Source: an uncultured Clostridia bacterium (lineage in GTDB: Bacteria > Bacillota > Clostridia > Oscillospirales > Oscillospiraceae). From it: a DNA stretch of 64,000 nucleotides. Shown here piece by piece: positions 25,859 to 34,408 of this stretch. How positions within the stretch are numbered: position 1 is the stretch's first letter; each line of letters opens with the position of its first letter. Made by a program: the position numbers and the translations under genes. Under the pieces are notes generated by a model that saw only the letters and a program-made list of their open reading frames with translations, made no database searches and was not told the origin of the DNA. The DNA lies in NCBI GenBank assembly GCA_937894515.1, contig CALCRH010000333.1, positions 1 to 64,000 of the forward strand, in the 5' to 3' direction.

Positions 25859-27417
25859 TCTGCTGCCACCTTACCTTTCATTTCCTCGATGAACGGGTTG
25901 AAGTGCTTTTCATCCTTCACAACAACGCCACTGAGGCCCTTGCCGCCGTCCTTGGGGCGCTTCACGTCGGCGAAGATACCCTTTTCGATGGTGGTGAACA
26001 GGCCCAGCTTCTCGATCTCCTCGAGCAGGTCGGTAGCCTTGACCAGAACCTCGTTGGCACGGTTGCGGATGATACCGTTCTCTTTATAGGTCAGCTCGCT
26101 GCCCAGATCCTTCATGGTGCGGAAGATGTACTGCGCATTCTCGATGGACAGGGCGCGGTCGGACATGAACGGGGTGTGGATCGCCTCGGTCATCATGCCC
26201 AGCAGATGCAGCTTCTGACCGGTCAGAATGGTGACCATGTTGAACAGGGCATCCTGAATATGGCCGCGGAACACGTTGCCGGTCATAAACTTCGTGGGAG
26301 GCATATACTTCAGGGGAGCCTTGGGGAAGATCTCGCGGGCCATCTGTGCCTGTGCCAGCTCGTACAGGAAGGTGTTCTCCACGGCGGGATCCATCTCGAA
26401 GGCGTGCCCCAGACCCATCTGCTCTTCCCGCATACCGGCTTCCTTGGCAAATGCCTCGTTCAGGAACTGAGAGGCCAGAACGGTATGGGCGGAGGTGATG
26501 GCGTCATCGGTGGTCAGGTAGTTATCCTCGCCGGTGTTGATGATGACGCCGGTGTAGCCGTTGATGACGCGGGAGAAATACTGGTCAACGATGGTGCGCT
26601 GCATATTGATGTCGCGGAACAGAATGCCGTACAGAGCATCGTTCAGCATAACGTCCAGACGCTCCAGAGCGCCCATGGCGGCGATTTCGGGCATGCACAG
26701 ACCGGAGCAGTAGTTGCACAGGCGGATGTAGCGATGCTGTTCCTCACCCACCTCGTCCAGTGCCGCACGCATCAGACGGAAGTTCTCCTGGGTGGCATAG
26801 GTGCCGCCGAAGCCCTCGGTGGTAGCGCCGTAAGGCACATAGTCCAGCAGGGACTGACCGGTGGTACGGATAACGGCGATGATGTCGGCGCCCTGCTTGG
26901 CACCGGCCTTGGCCTGGATAATATCCTCGTAGATATTACCGGTAGCCACGATGATGTACAGATAGGGGCCTTCCTTATCGCCGAAGCGGTTCAGGAATGC
27001 GTTACGGTCGCTGACGTTCTTGGTGATGCGTGCGATGGTCTTGTCCACGAAGGGCTTGATGGCGGCACGGATCTCCACGTCGGAGTGAGCGGGGATCTTG
27101 CTAAGATCCAGCGTACCCTTGTCAATGGCTTCTGCCACGCCCTGAGGATCGAGACCCTTCTCGATCATGGCGTTGCCGATGTTCCAGGCAGCACCGCTGG
27201 GCAGCAGGGAGTTGGCCATCAGATGGTCTACCAGCACGTTGGGCATGGGGACGTCCATCTCATTGACGCCATCGATACCCAGCAGGCGGCAAACGGCACG
27301 CTCCACCGTAACGGTGGTATGCTGGTCGATGAAGCTCTGGGTGTCCTTTGCCACCTTGGCGGCAGAAGCACGAGCCTGATTGACCAGATCAAAATTCAAG
27401 CCGAGTTTGCTTTCCAT
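25855..27417 (-). CDS. kamD: Lysine 5,6-aminomutase alpha subunit
   Basis: A 520-residue TIM-barrel subunit of the AdoCbl/PLP aminomutase. It begins MESKLGLNFDLVNQARASA and contains TGQSLLDYVPYGATTEGFGGTYATQENFRLMR and HTPFMSDRALSIENAQYIF, strongly conserved in KamD. GAGGTAA precedes the ATG. It follows kamA after an unusually long 292-base gap holding a hairpin and an 18-bp tandem repeat, and overlaps kamE. Confidence 0.96.
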   Translation of the reverse strand: MESKLGLNFDLVNQARASAAKVAKDTQSFIDQHTTVTVERAVCRLLGIDGVNEMDVPMPNVLVDHLMANSLLPSGAAWNIGNAMIEKGLDPQGVAEAIDKGTLDLSKIPAHSDVEIRAAIKPFVDKTIARITKNVSDRNAFLNRFGDKEGPYLYIIVATGNIYEDIIQAKAGAKQGADIIAVIRTTGQSLLDYVPYGATTEGFGGTYATQENFRLMRAALDEVGEEQHRYIRLCNYCSGLCMPEIAAMGALERLDVMLNDALYGILFRDINMQRTIVDQYFSRVINGYTGVIINTGEDNYLTTDDAITSAHTVLASQFLNEAFAKEAGMREEQMGLGHAFEMDPAVENTFLYELAQAQMAREIFPKAPLKYMPPTKFMTGNVFRGHIQDALFNMVTILTGQKLHLLGMMTEAIHTPFMSDRALSIENAQYIFRTMKDLGSELTYKENGIIRNRANEVLVKATDLLEEIEKLGLFTTIEKGIFADVKRPKDGGKGLSGVVVKDEKHFNPFIEEMKGKVAAE

Positions 27418-27449
27418 AGTTTACCTCTTCAAAAATAGTATGTCCGCCA

Positions 27450-27478
27450 CGGGCAAGCTGTATCACACAGCTTGCCCG
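27450..27478 (-). repeat. 12-bp perfect hairpin between kamA and kamD
   Basis: CGGGCAAGCTGT / ACAGCTTGCCCG with a five-base loop and no T-run. It could be an mRNA processing or stabilising hairpin rather than a terminator. Confidence 0.6.
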
Positions 27479-27502
27479 CAGAGGGAAAGAGAAATCACAA
27501 GC

Positions 27503-27563
27503 AAGTGAGAAATCTCAAGTAAGTGAGAAATCTCAAGTAAGTGAGAAATCTCAAGTAAGTGAG
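27503..27563. repeat. 18-bp tandem repeat, about 3.4 copies
   Basis: The unit AAGTGAGAAATCTCAAGT repeats perfectly at 27503, 27521 and 27539, with seven bases of a fourth at 27557 and a degraded half copy just before. Each unit contains GAGA-AA-TCTC. The apparent reading frame through it on the minus strand has no ribosome site and is not treated as a gene. Confidence 0.85.
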
Positions 27564-27709
27564 GATTTGGTCGGCGAGAGTGATACGGCAGAGATTTTTC
27601 GTTGGAACAAGACGCTTTCCCGCAGGAATACTTTGTGTATTTCAAGGGGAAGCAACGCAGTTCCGGCGGAAAAGATCGCCGCAGCACCGAAGCCGAGCCG
27701 AATCAGAAC

Positions 27710-28960
27710 TTACTTCTTCACGTGACGCTCGTTGCGGAGCAGCTTGGTGGGCTCCAGATAGTGCTGCAGAGTGCCCTCGGCGACCCAGGCAACGCCGGTC
27801 TTGTCGACCTTCTTCTTGCCGGTGCAGACATCGCAGTGGCAGTTCTGGACGTAATGCTCGGGCTGGGTGTAAGAAGTGATAACACCCTCGAAGTTACGCA
27901 GAATGACCTTGCGGGGAGTCTCGGAAATCAGGTAGTTGGGCATGACAGGAGTCTTGCCGCCGCCGCCCGGGGCGTCGACCACGAAGGTGGGAACGCAGTA
28001 ACCGGAGGTATGACCACGCAGAGCTTCCATGATCTCGATGCCCTTGGACACGGGAGTACGGAAGTGGCTCAGACCCAGAGAAGGATCGCAAGCGTAGATG
28101 TAGTAAGGACGGACACGCATCTGCACCAGACCGTGGACCAGATCCATCATGACGTGAGAGCAATCGTTAACACCTGCCAGCAGCACGGACTGGTTGCCCA
28201 GAGGAATACCGGCATCAGCCAGCATAGCGCAGGCCTTGGCGGCTTCGGGGGAGAACTCCTTGGGGGTGTTGAAGTGGGTATTCAGCCAGATGGGGTGATA
28301 CTTCTTCAGCATGTTGCACAGCTCGGGAGTGATACGCTGGGGCATAACAACGGGAGTACGGGAACCCATACGGACGATCTCCACGTGGGGGATGGCACGC
28401 AGGCGCTTGATGATGTACTCCAGCGTCTCATCGGAGACCAGCAGGCAGTCACCGCCGGACAGCAGAACATCGCGGACCTCGGGATGAGCGGCAACGTAGT
28501 CGATGCACTTGTCGATCTGAGCCATGGGCACACCGCAGTCGTTCTGACCGGCAAAACGGCGGCGGGTGCAGTGACGGCAGTACATGGAGCACTGGTCGGT
28601 GATCAGCAGCAGCACGCGGTCGGGATAGCGGTGGGTCAGACCGGGGGTGGGAGAGTCGGTATCCTCGTGCAGAGGATCGGCATCCTCATAGTCGGCGAAG
28701 TTCAGCTCGTCGGCGCGGGGAATGGCCATCTTGCGGATGGGATCGAAGGGATCGTCCAGATCGATCAGGGACAGATAATAGGGGGTAACTGCCATACGCA
28801 GCTTACCGGTAGTCAGGCGGACACCCTCTTCCTCCTCGGGGGTCAGGGGCATATACTTCTTCAGGTCTTCCACGGTTTCAGCGCGGTTTTCCACCTGCCA
28901 ATGCCAGTCATTCCACAGTTCTTCGGGAACGTCGGCAAACAGACCGTTACGAGTCTTCAT
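27710..28960 (-). CDS. kamA: L-lysine 2,3-aminomutase
   Basis: A 416-residue radical-SAM enzyme converting L-lysine to L-beta-lysine, the committed step of the pathway. The cluster-binding cysteines are C124, C128 and C131 (CSMYCRHC). The PLP lysine is in VDAPGGGGKTPVMPNY. The C-terminal CHCDVC is a further metal-binding motif typical of true KamA. Length matches the clostridial enzyme. AAGGAG precedes the ATG; kdd ends 90 bases upstream. Confidence 0.97.
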   Translation of the reverse strand: MKTRNGLFADVPEELWNDWHWQVENRAETVEDLKKYMPLTPEEEEGVRLTTGKLRMAVTPYYLSLIDLDDPFDPIRKMAIPRADELNFADYEDADPLHEDTDSPTPGLTHRYPDRVLLLITDQCSMYCRHCTRRRFAGQNDCGVPMAQIDKCIDYVAAHPEVRDVLLSGGDCLLVSDETLEYIIKRLRAIPHVEIVRMGSRTPVVMPQRITPELCNMLKKYHPIWLNTHFNTPKEFSPEAAKACAMLADAGIPLGNQSVLLAGVNDCSHVMMDLVHGLVQMRVRPYYIYACDPSLGLSHFRTPVSKGIEIMEALRGHTSGYCVPTFVVDAPGGGGKTPVMPNYLISETPRKVILRNFEGVITSYTQPEHYVQNCHCDVCTGKKKVDKTGVAWVAEGTLQHYLEPTKLLRNERHVKK

Positions 28961-29050
28961 AATAGTTCTCCTTTTTACAATTGATTATTTTCAAAAAGGG
29001 TATGCTTTGGGCAGGAGAGCCGGAACGACCCTCCTGCCGATTATCATGAA

Positions 29051-30103
29051 TTAGCAGTACTTCTCGTCGAACAGCTTGCGCAGCTTGGCATTCTCGCGCA
29101 GCACGTCCAGCGTGATGTTGGCGTGGTTCTTGGTGTAGCCGTTACCCACGATCATGGTGACGTCCTTGCCGATACCCTCAGCGCCCAGAGCAGCCTTGGT
29201 GAAGGAGGTAGCCATGGAGAAGAAGTAAACCAGACCGTCATCATGGACGGGCAGAATGGCGGACATCTCGCAGGACTCAATGTTCACGCAGCAGATGGAG
29301 ATATCGTACTCCTTGCCGTCGTTGGCCTTCAGGGCCTCTTCCATGACCTCAACAGGCTTGGTGCAGTCGGCAACGATAACGTCGGTGTAAACGCCCAGCT
29401 CCAGCAGATCGGGAACCTGCTTGGGGTTACGGACAACGCCCACGACCTTACCCTTGGGGCCGACCTTCTTCATAGCTTCCCAGCCGCACAGCACGCCGGA
29501 CTTGCCGTTGGCGCCCAGGATCAGAACGCTGTCGCCTTCCTTGGGCAGCTTGCGGGCCTGAGCAGGAGCACCGGCCACGTCCAGAGCAGCCAGAGCCAGA
29601 GGCTCGGACATATCCTCGGGCATCTTGGCATACAGAGCGGACTCGAACAGGATGGCCTTGCCGACGATGTCAACGCGGTCGATTTCCTTGTGGATAGCCA
29701 GGATCTTCTCGATCTTCAGCGGGGTCATGGACAGGGACACCAGAGAAACGATCTTGTCGCCTTCCTTCAGGTCGAAGCCGGGCTTGTTCTTCAGGTCCTC
29801 ACCGATGTGAGCGACAACACCCTTGAACATACCGCCGGAACCGGTAACGGGGTTCTGCTGCTTGCCGCGCTCAGCGACAATACCCATGATCATTTCGCCG
29901 ATCTTCTTCTCGTCGCCGCCGCAGGCCTCAGAGATCTGCGTGAAGGAAGCGGAGTCGATGTTCAGAGAAGTGACGTCGCAGACGATCTCGTTGGAATAGA
30001 CCTTGGACATATCGTTGTCGATCTTCCATGCAGCCTGGGTCAGAACGCCCTTGGGCTCGATAACGCGGTGGGTACCGTACTTGTTGCCTTTCAGTTCAGC
30101 CAT
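29051..30103 (-). CDS. kdd: L-erythro-3,5-diaminohexanoate dehydrogenase
   Basis: A 350-residue NAD-dependent enzyme that oxidatively deaminates 3,5-diaminohexanoate to 5-amino-3-oxohexanoate. It begins NKYGTHRVIEPKGVLTQAAWKID, typical of Kdd, and holds a nucleotide-binding segment VLILGANGKSGVLCGWEAM. It belongs to an alcohol-dehydrogenase-like group. AGGAGGA precedes the start. Third gene of kal-kce-kdd-kamA-kamD-kamE. Confidence 0.95.
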   Translation of the reverse strand: MAELKGNKYGTHRVIEPKGVLTQAAWKIDNDMSKVYSNEIVCDVTSLNIDSASFTQISEACGGDEKKIGEMIMGIVAERGKQQNPVTGSGGMFKGVVAHIGEDLKNKPGFDLKEGDKIVSLVSLSMTPLKIEKILAIHKEIDRVDIVGKAILFESALYAKMPEDMSEPLALAALDVAGAPAQARKLPKEGDSVLILGANGKSGVLCGWEAMKKVGPKGKVVGVVRNPKQVPDLLELGVYTDVIVADCTKPVEVMEEALKANDGKEYDISICCVNIESCEMSAILPVHDDGLVYFFSMATSFTKAALGAEGIGKDVTMIVGNGYTKNHANITLDVLRENAKLRKLFDEKYC

Positions 30104-30162
30104 TGTAATTTTCCTCCTAAAAATTTGTTTGTTTAAGGTTTATGTGAATGGTATTTGCTTAC

Positions 30163-30990
30163 TTACTTCAGGGGCTTGAGGCTCAGGATCTCGCGGGCCT
30201 CAGCGGGGGTAGCGATCTCACGGCCCAGCTCCTTGGCCAGACGCACGACCTTTGCCACCAGCTCGCCGTTGGAAGCAGCCTTCTGGCCCTTGCCCAGATA
30301 GACGTTATCCTCAAAGCCGACACGGACGTTACCGCCCATTGCCACACCGGCAGCGGCCATGGTCCAAGCGGACTTGCCGACACCGGTCACGGTCCAGGTG
30401 GAGCCTGCGGGGATCTGGCTGACCAGATGGCACAGGTTGGGAATGGTTGCGGGAGTGCAGCCATTGACGCCCAGCACGAAGTTGAACTGCATGGGAGCAC
30501 CGGGAACCTCGCCCTTCTTGGCCATGTTCAGGATGGTATCCAGATGGCCGATCTCGAAGCACTCATACTCGGGCTTGATGTTGTTTTCCAGCATACGCTT
30601 ACCGAAAGCACGCATGGTGGGCATGGTGTTATCAAAAATCTCATCGCCGAAGTTGCAGGTACCGCAGTCCAGAGTTGCCATCTCGGGGAACAGCTCGGTG
30701 GGCTGGAGACGCTCTTCGGGGCTCATGCCGGTAGCGCCGCCGGTGGAGGGGATCATGATGACATCGGGCAGCTCCTTGCGGATGGCGTCCATGATGACGC
30801 GGAAGCGCTCACGATCCTGGGTGGGGGTACCATCATCGTTGCGGACATGGATGTGCAGGATGGCAGCGCCGGCCTCATAGGCGGACTTTGCCTCACGCAC
30901 CATCTCCTCGACGGTGTAGGGAACAGCGGGGTTGGAAGCCTTGGTGACTTCAGCGCCGCAGATGGCGGCAGTAATGATCAGCTTTTCCAT
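30163..30990 (-). CDS. kce: 3-Keto-5-aminohexanoate cleavage enzyme
   Basis: A 275-residue zinc-dependent TIM-barrel enzyme (BKACE family, DUF849) that reacts 5-amino-3-oxohexanoate with acetyl-CoA to give acetoacetate and L-3-aminobutyryl-CoA. The zinc histidines are in ILHIHVRND; VMIPSTGG, FEIGHLDTIL and VGFEDNVYLGKGQKA are conserved substrate and metal regions. It follows kal by 18 bases. Confidence 0.96.
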   Translation of the reverse strand: MEKLIITAAICGAEVTKASNPAVPYTVEEMVREAKSAYEAGAAILHIHVRNDDGTPTQDRERFRVIMDAIRKELPDVIMIPSTGGATGMSPEERLQPTELFPEMATLDCGTCNFGDEIFDNTMPTMRAFGKRMLENNIKPEYECFEIGHLDTILNMAKKGEVPGAPMQFNFVLGVNGCTPATIPNLCHLVSQIPAGSTWTVTGVGKSAWTMAAAGVAMGGNVRVGFEDNVYLGKGQKAASNGELVAKVVRLAKELGREIATPAEAREILSLKPLK

Positions 30991-31008
30991 CTTGTTTCTC
31001 TCTTTCTC

Positions 31009-31407
31009 TTACTTCTTGGTGGTACGCTGGCAATCCTTGGGGGTGACGCAGGTGCCGTGTGCACGGCAGACCACGATGGGCTCTTCCAGAACCTCAGCAG
31101 CGGAAGCGCTGATGTCGGGACGGGAACGGATCACCTTGCGAGCCTCGAACTTCATGACGCGGGAGGTGTTGCCCACCTTCTCCATCTCGCCGTAAGCCTC
31201 GATATAATCGCCGGCATAGACGGGAGCCAGGAACTCGATATTGTCGTAAGCGCAGAACAGGCCTTCGTCACCGTCGCACAGGATCAGCAGCTCGGTAGCC
31301 ACATCGCCGAACAGGTGCACCATGTGGGCGCCGTCCACCAGATTTCCGCCGTAATGAGCATCCTTGGCGCTCATACGCAGACGCAGCAGAGAAGTCATCT
31401 TTTCCAT
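31009..31407 (-). CDS. kal: 3-Aminobutyryl-CoA ammonia-lyase
   Basis: A 132-residue hotdog-fold enzyme that removes ammonia from L-3-aminobutyryl-CoA, giving crotonyl-CoA for Bcd. It begins with a short helix and the segment RMSAKDAHYGGNLVDGAHMVHLFGDVATEL, as in characterised Kal. AAGGAGGA precedes the ATG. It is the first gene after the lysine riboswitch. Confidence 0.94.
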   Translation of the reverse strand: MEKMTSLLRLRMSAKDAHYGGNLVDGAHMVHLFGDVATELLILCDGDEGLFCAYDNIEFLAPVYAGDYIEAYGEMEKVGNTSRVMKFEARKVIRSRPDISASAAEVLEEPIVVCRAHGTCVTPKDCQRTTKK

Positions 31408-31489
31408 AGTAGTGTTCCTCCTTCAAAAATTTGAACTCTTTTTTATTCGCCGGGTTCCCATCGTTCCGGCCGTAAGTGTCTTTTTGGGT

Positions 31490-31700
31490 ATAAAAAAGGC
31501 GCCATCGGTCAAGTTTCTGACCAATAGCGCTCCATGCTACAAGTAACATGACAGCAGAGCCGCTTACACGACAATGCCAAGGAAACAGCGCAGGCCTGCT
31601 GTCTCCTTTCGGCGGAAAACCCCTTCCCGATGGGCTGTGGAGGGCCATACCTCATACCCATAGGTACCCTGTCTTCCGCGCCTCTATTGAACGATATAAA
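31490..31700 (-). promoter_or_regulatory. Lysine riboswitch with overlapping terminator
   Basis: Read on the minus strand the leader contains the L-box conserved blocks in order: AGAGGCGCGG, GGGAAGGGG, CCGCCGAAAGGA, TTGGC, and a P5 hairpin CATGTTAC / GTAGCATG followed by GAGCGCTATTG. P1 pairs CAATAG (31689-31684) with CTATTG (31527-31522). A 13-bp terminator, 5' arm GCGCTATTGGTCA (31530-31518), ends in CTTTTTTAT near 31490. Its 5' arm contains the P1 3' strand, so P1 and terminator exclude each other. That wiring predicts transcription ON with lysine, fitting a catabolic operon. Confidence 0.88.
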
Positions 31701-31721
31701 TAATGGGATCCAGTGATTAAA

Positions 31722-31749
31722 ATTATACCGTTTTCGCCCCGTTTGTCAA
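31722..31749 (-). promoter_or_regulatory. Promoter of the lysine-fermentation operon
   Basis: Minus strand: TTGACA (31749-31744), 16-bp spacer, TATAAT (31727-31722). Transcription would begin about 25 bases before helix P1 of the riboswitch. Confidence 0.88.
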
Positions 31750-31863
31750 GGGTAATTGTGAGAAAAATCACAATAATTTTCTCCCACCGTAGGGAAATTT
31801 TTCGCATCGTTTCCCACAATGAAAATTTCGGTGAAAAAGTATTGTATTATGTTATCCAAGTGC

Positions 31864-31893
31864 AAAAAAGCAGCTCCACTGAGCTGCTTTTTT
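31864..31893 (-). terminator. Terminator of kamBC
   Basis: AAAAAAGCAGCTC, loop CACT, GAGCTGCTTTTTT, directly after the kamC stop; it isolates kamBC from the riboswitch-controlled operon. Confidence 0.85.
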
Positions 31894-31894
31894 A

Positions 31895-33355
31895 TCAGTA
31901 ATTCTCTTCGATTTTTGCCAGAATTTCCGGTTTCAGGGACAGCATCCGGCAGATGTTCAGCGCATCTCTCGGGCAGTCCGACTTGCCCTCCACCCGATAC
32001 AGACCGTAGTTCATGTGCCGGGCGATCACGGCCACGCCGTCCTCGCTGGTGGCCGCCAGCTCCATACGGATCTTCTCCGGATCCACGTCCCGCAATCCGA
32101 TGATCTGATAGTGGATCCGGGCATTTTCTGCCACCTTGTCGTAGTGGGTGGTCAGCAATGAAATGGCGTTGACCTCGTTGAGATACTTGGTCACCGCCTG
32201 CACGATAACGGCGCCCTCATCGGGGTTGGTACCGTTGGCAAATTCGTCCAGCAGGAACAGGGAGTAGCCCTGCTCCACCTCGGCCAGCGCCTTCTCAAAC
32301 TCCACGATCTCGCTGCCGAAGCCGCTGAGTCCGGACTGGATGGACTGCAAATCGTCAAACAGCATCTTCACGCTGTGGAACAGCGGCATTCTGGCGCTTT
32401 TGGCACAGACCAGGAAACCGGATTGCAGCAGCAGCGCATTGAGTGCTACGGTCTTCATGGACACGGATTTGCCGCCCATGTTGGCGCCGGTGATGACCGT
32501 AGCGCCCTGCTCCAGGGCAATGGACACCGGCACAAACTTGCGGTTCTGCTTCTCCAGCAGATCCACGATCTCCGGATTTACCATGTCTTGCAGTTCAAGA
32601 GCTGTCTCGGTGATCTCCGGCCGTACGCCGCCATAGTGCACGGCAAACAGGGCTTTCTGGATGATAAAGTCCAACCGGCCTGCTGTGTCAGCATCAGAGA
32701 GCAGGTCGTCCACCATAGGGGCAAGAGCGGCACCCATGGTCTTGCGAACCTTCATCTCCTCGCTGTCCTCTTCGGCGCAGATGCGGGTACGCTTCATACG
32801 CAGATCGTCCTTTTCCCCATCGGTCTGCGCGTGATACAGCCGCTCCTCTACGTCCTTCTTCGCCTGCCGGATCTCACGAAGTTTTTGCGTAGCGCCATCG
32901 GGGATATAGAAACCCCGGCTGCCGGTTCCCTCCGGGTCGAGAACAGCCAGAGCAGATCTGGGATCATGGAATGTCAGATCCTTGAAATGACAGACGGCGT
33001 TCATCTCGTCAAACAGCGGGATCAGGTTTTCCAGCCGCTGGAGATAGCCCTTGATCTCGAACAGCTCCACATGATCCGGGGTCTCTCCGGCCGCGCAGCG
33101 CTTCAGGCTGTTGCGGATGTCCTTCATCTGGCACAGGACCACCATGGTCTTGTCGTAGACGGGCTTCAGCGTGTCGGCAGCCTTTGCCGCCTGCTCCACG
33201 TTGTAGAGTTCCGTCTCCAGTTCAGTGCGTTCCTCCGGCGCATAAAACCGCAGACGGCGGATGCGCTCCAAACCAAACGGACTGCACCCGTGCAGGGTCT
33301 CCAGCACGTATTGCAGGCCGATTTTTACTTTTTCATCGAAGCTGACGTTGATCAT
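31895..33355 (-). CDS. kamC: Lysine 5,6-aminomutase reactivase ATPase (MutS-like)
   Basis: A 486-residue protein with a C-terminal MutS-type ATPase: Walker A TGANMGGKS, Walker B LFLLDEFANGTNPDEG, and the TTHYD switch. The N-terminal half is a MutS core-like helical region without a mismatch-recognition domain. Such MutS-like proteins (KamC) accompany lysine fermentation genes and, with KamB, are annotated as the factor that re-exchanges inactive cobalamin in KamDE. The ATG overlaps the kamB stop by four bases. Naming rests on context plus the MutS-like architecture. Confidence 0.85.
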   Translation of the reverse strand: MINVSFDEKVKIGLQYVLETLHGCSPFGLERIRRLRFYAPEERTELETELYNVEQAAKAADTLKPVYDKTMVVLCQMKDIRNSLKRCAAGETPDHVELFEIKGYLQRLENLIPLFDEMNAVCHFKDLTFHDPRSALAVLDPEGTGSRGFYIPDGATQKLREIRQAKKDVEERLYHAQTDGEKDDLRMKRTRICAEEDSEEMKVRKTMGAALAPMVDDLLSDADTAGRLDFIIQKALFAVHYGGVRPEITETALELQDMVNPEIVDLLEKQNRKFVPVSIALEQGATVITGANMGGKSVSMKTVALNALLLQSGFLVCAKSARMPLFHSVKMLFDDLQSIQSGLSGFGSEIVEFEKALAEVEQGYSLFLLDEFANGTNPDEGAVIVQAVTKYLNEVNAISLLTTHYDKVAENARIHYQIIGLRDVDPEKIRMELAATSEDGVAVIARHMNYGLYRVEGKSDCPRDALNICRMLSLKPEILAKIEENY

Positions 33356-34278
33356 GCCAGTTCCTCCTTTACGTTGATCACAGGGGCGTCTACCGCGTCC
33401 TGCATGGCGGCCATGAACTTGTCCTTGTCGAACTTCCAGCCATAGGCGGAAACAGGGTTGACGGTAACGCAGAGCGTCCGTGCCGCCTCAGCAGTCTCCA
33501 AGTGGACATTTCTCGTTTCCAGCTTGTCCAGCGCATCCGTGGTGAGCAAAACCTTGCTGGGATCCATCACCACCAGCCGCCCGTTCCGCAGCACGCCGGA
33601 TTTCAGCAGGGGGATCACCATGGTATCGGTCAGCGCGCCGGTAATCAGCGCCTCGCCGTGGTCTTTCAGGGATTGCGCCAGGTCTCCTGCCTCCGGCAGG
33701 GTCTCAGCCTTGGGAATATTCATCAGCCGATAAATATGGGCGGTGTCGGCCACCACCTTTTCCATGCTCATGTGGTAGCTGGCGCCGGTGCAGAGGATCA
33801 CGCCCTCGGCAACGGCTCTGGCCCCCAGAGACTTGCGGCCCAGTGCGCCATCAATAACGGACTGTTGTGCGCCCAGCTCGAAGAAGCTCCGGGACACGCT
33901 CCTGAGCTGGGTGGTAATGGACGGCCCGGCTAACTGGACATAACCCGCACTTCTGGCCCGCAGGATGACCACCTCGCCGATAGGTGTGGGGATCCCGGTT
34001 GTCATCACGATCTCCTTGGTCACGTCGCCCAGACGCAGCATATCCTTTGCCGTGGCGATCAGCGCGCCCTCCGGCACAAAGATGCTGGGCTTTTCCGTGC
34101 CCGTGACCACATCGGTGGACTCACCGTCCCGTCCGATGGAGGTCAGTCCCAGCACGTGATCTTTGGGGCTGTGGCTTAAAAACCAGTTCAAAACCGTGGT
34201 CTTGCCCGCATTTTTACACATGCCCACAATGGACATGGTTTTCACCTGATGCAGTTCCCGAAGCAGTTCCGGTGTCAT
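33352..34278 (-). CDS. kamB: Lysine 5,6-aminomutase reactivase subunit KamB
   Basis: A 308-residue protein starting at 34278, where AGGAGATCGGAG precedes the ATG; another ATG seven codons upstream lacks a ribosome site. The P-loop GMCKNAGKTT lies near the N-terminus. GALGRKSLGARAVAEGVILCTGA in the middle is distinctive. It is coupled to kamC. In related lysine fermenters kamB and kamC usually sit between kamA and kamD; here they form a separate upstream unit on the same strand. Confidence 0.83.
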   Translation of the reverse strand: MTPELLRELHQVKTMSIVGMCKNAGKTTVLNWFLSHSPKDHVLGLTSIGRDGESTDVVTGTEKPSIFVPEGALIATAKDMLRLGDVTKEIVMTTGIPTPIGEVVILRARSAGYVQLAGPSITTQLRSVSRSFFELGAQQSVIDGALGRKSLGARAVAEGVILCTGASYHMSMEKVVADTAHIYRLMNIPKAETLPEAGDLAQSLKDHGEALITGALTDTMVIPLLKSGVLRNGRLVVMDPSKVLLTTDALDKLETRNVHLETAEAARTLCVTVNPVSAYGWKFDKDKFMAAMQDAVDAPVINVKEELA

Positions 34279-34408
34279 ATCTCCGATCTCCTGTCTCATT
34301 TTTTCATTCAAATGATAATGATAACATAAATTGTCAAAAAAGAAAAGCCACTTTCGGCACATATTTTTCCGTGATCCACGCACGCTATGGGGAAAAAGGA
34401 GTGTTTGC

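Noticed and set aside
27503..27563. CRISPR array or direct-repeat spacer unit
   Set aside because: The 18-bp units are head-to-tail with no spacers.
27463..27687. Minus-strand frame with HLLEIS repeats between kamA and kamD
   Set aside because: The repeats only reflect the 18-bp tandem DNA repeat, a multiple of three; there is no ribosome site, the start lies in unrelated sequence, and the composition is not protein-like.
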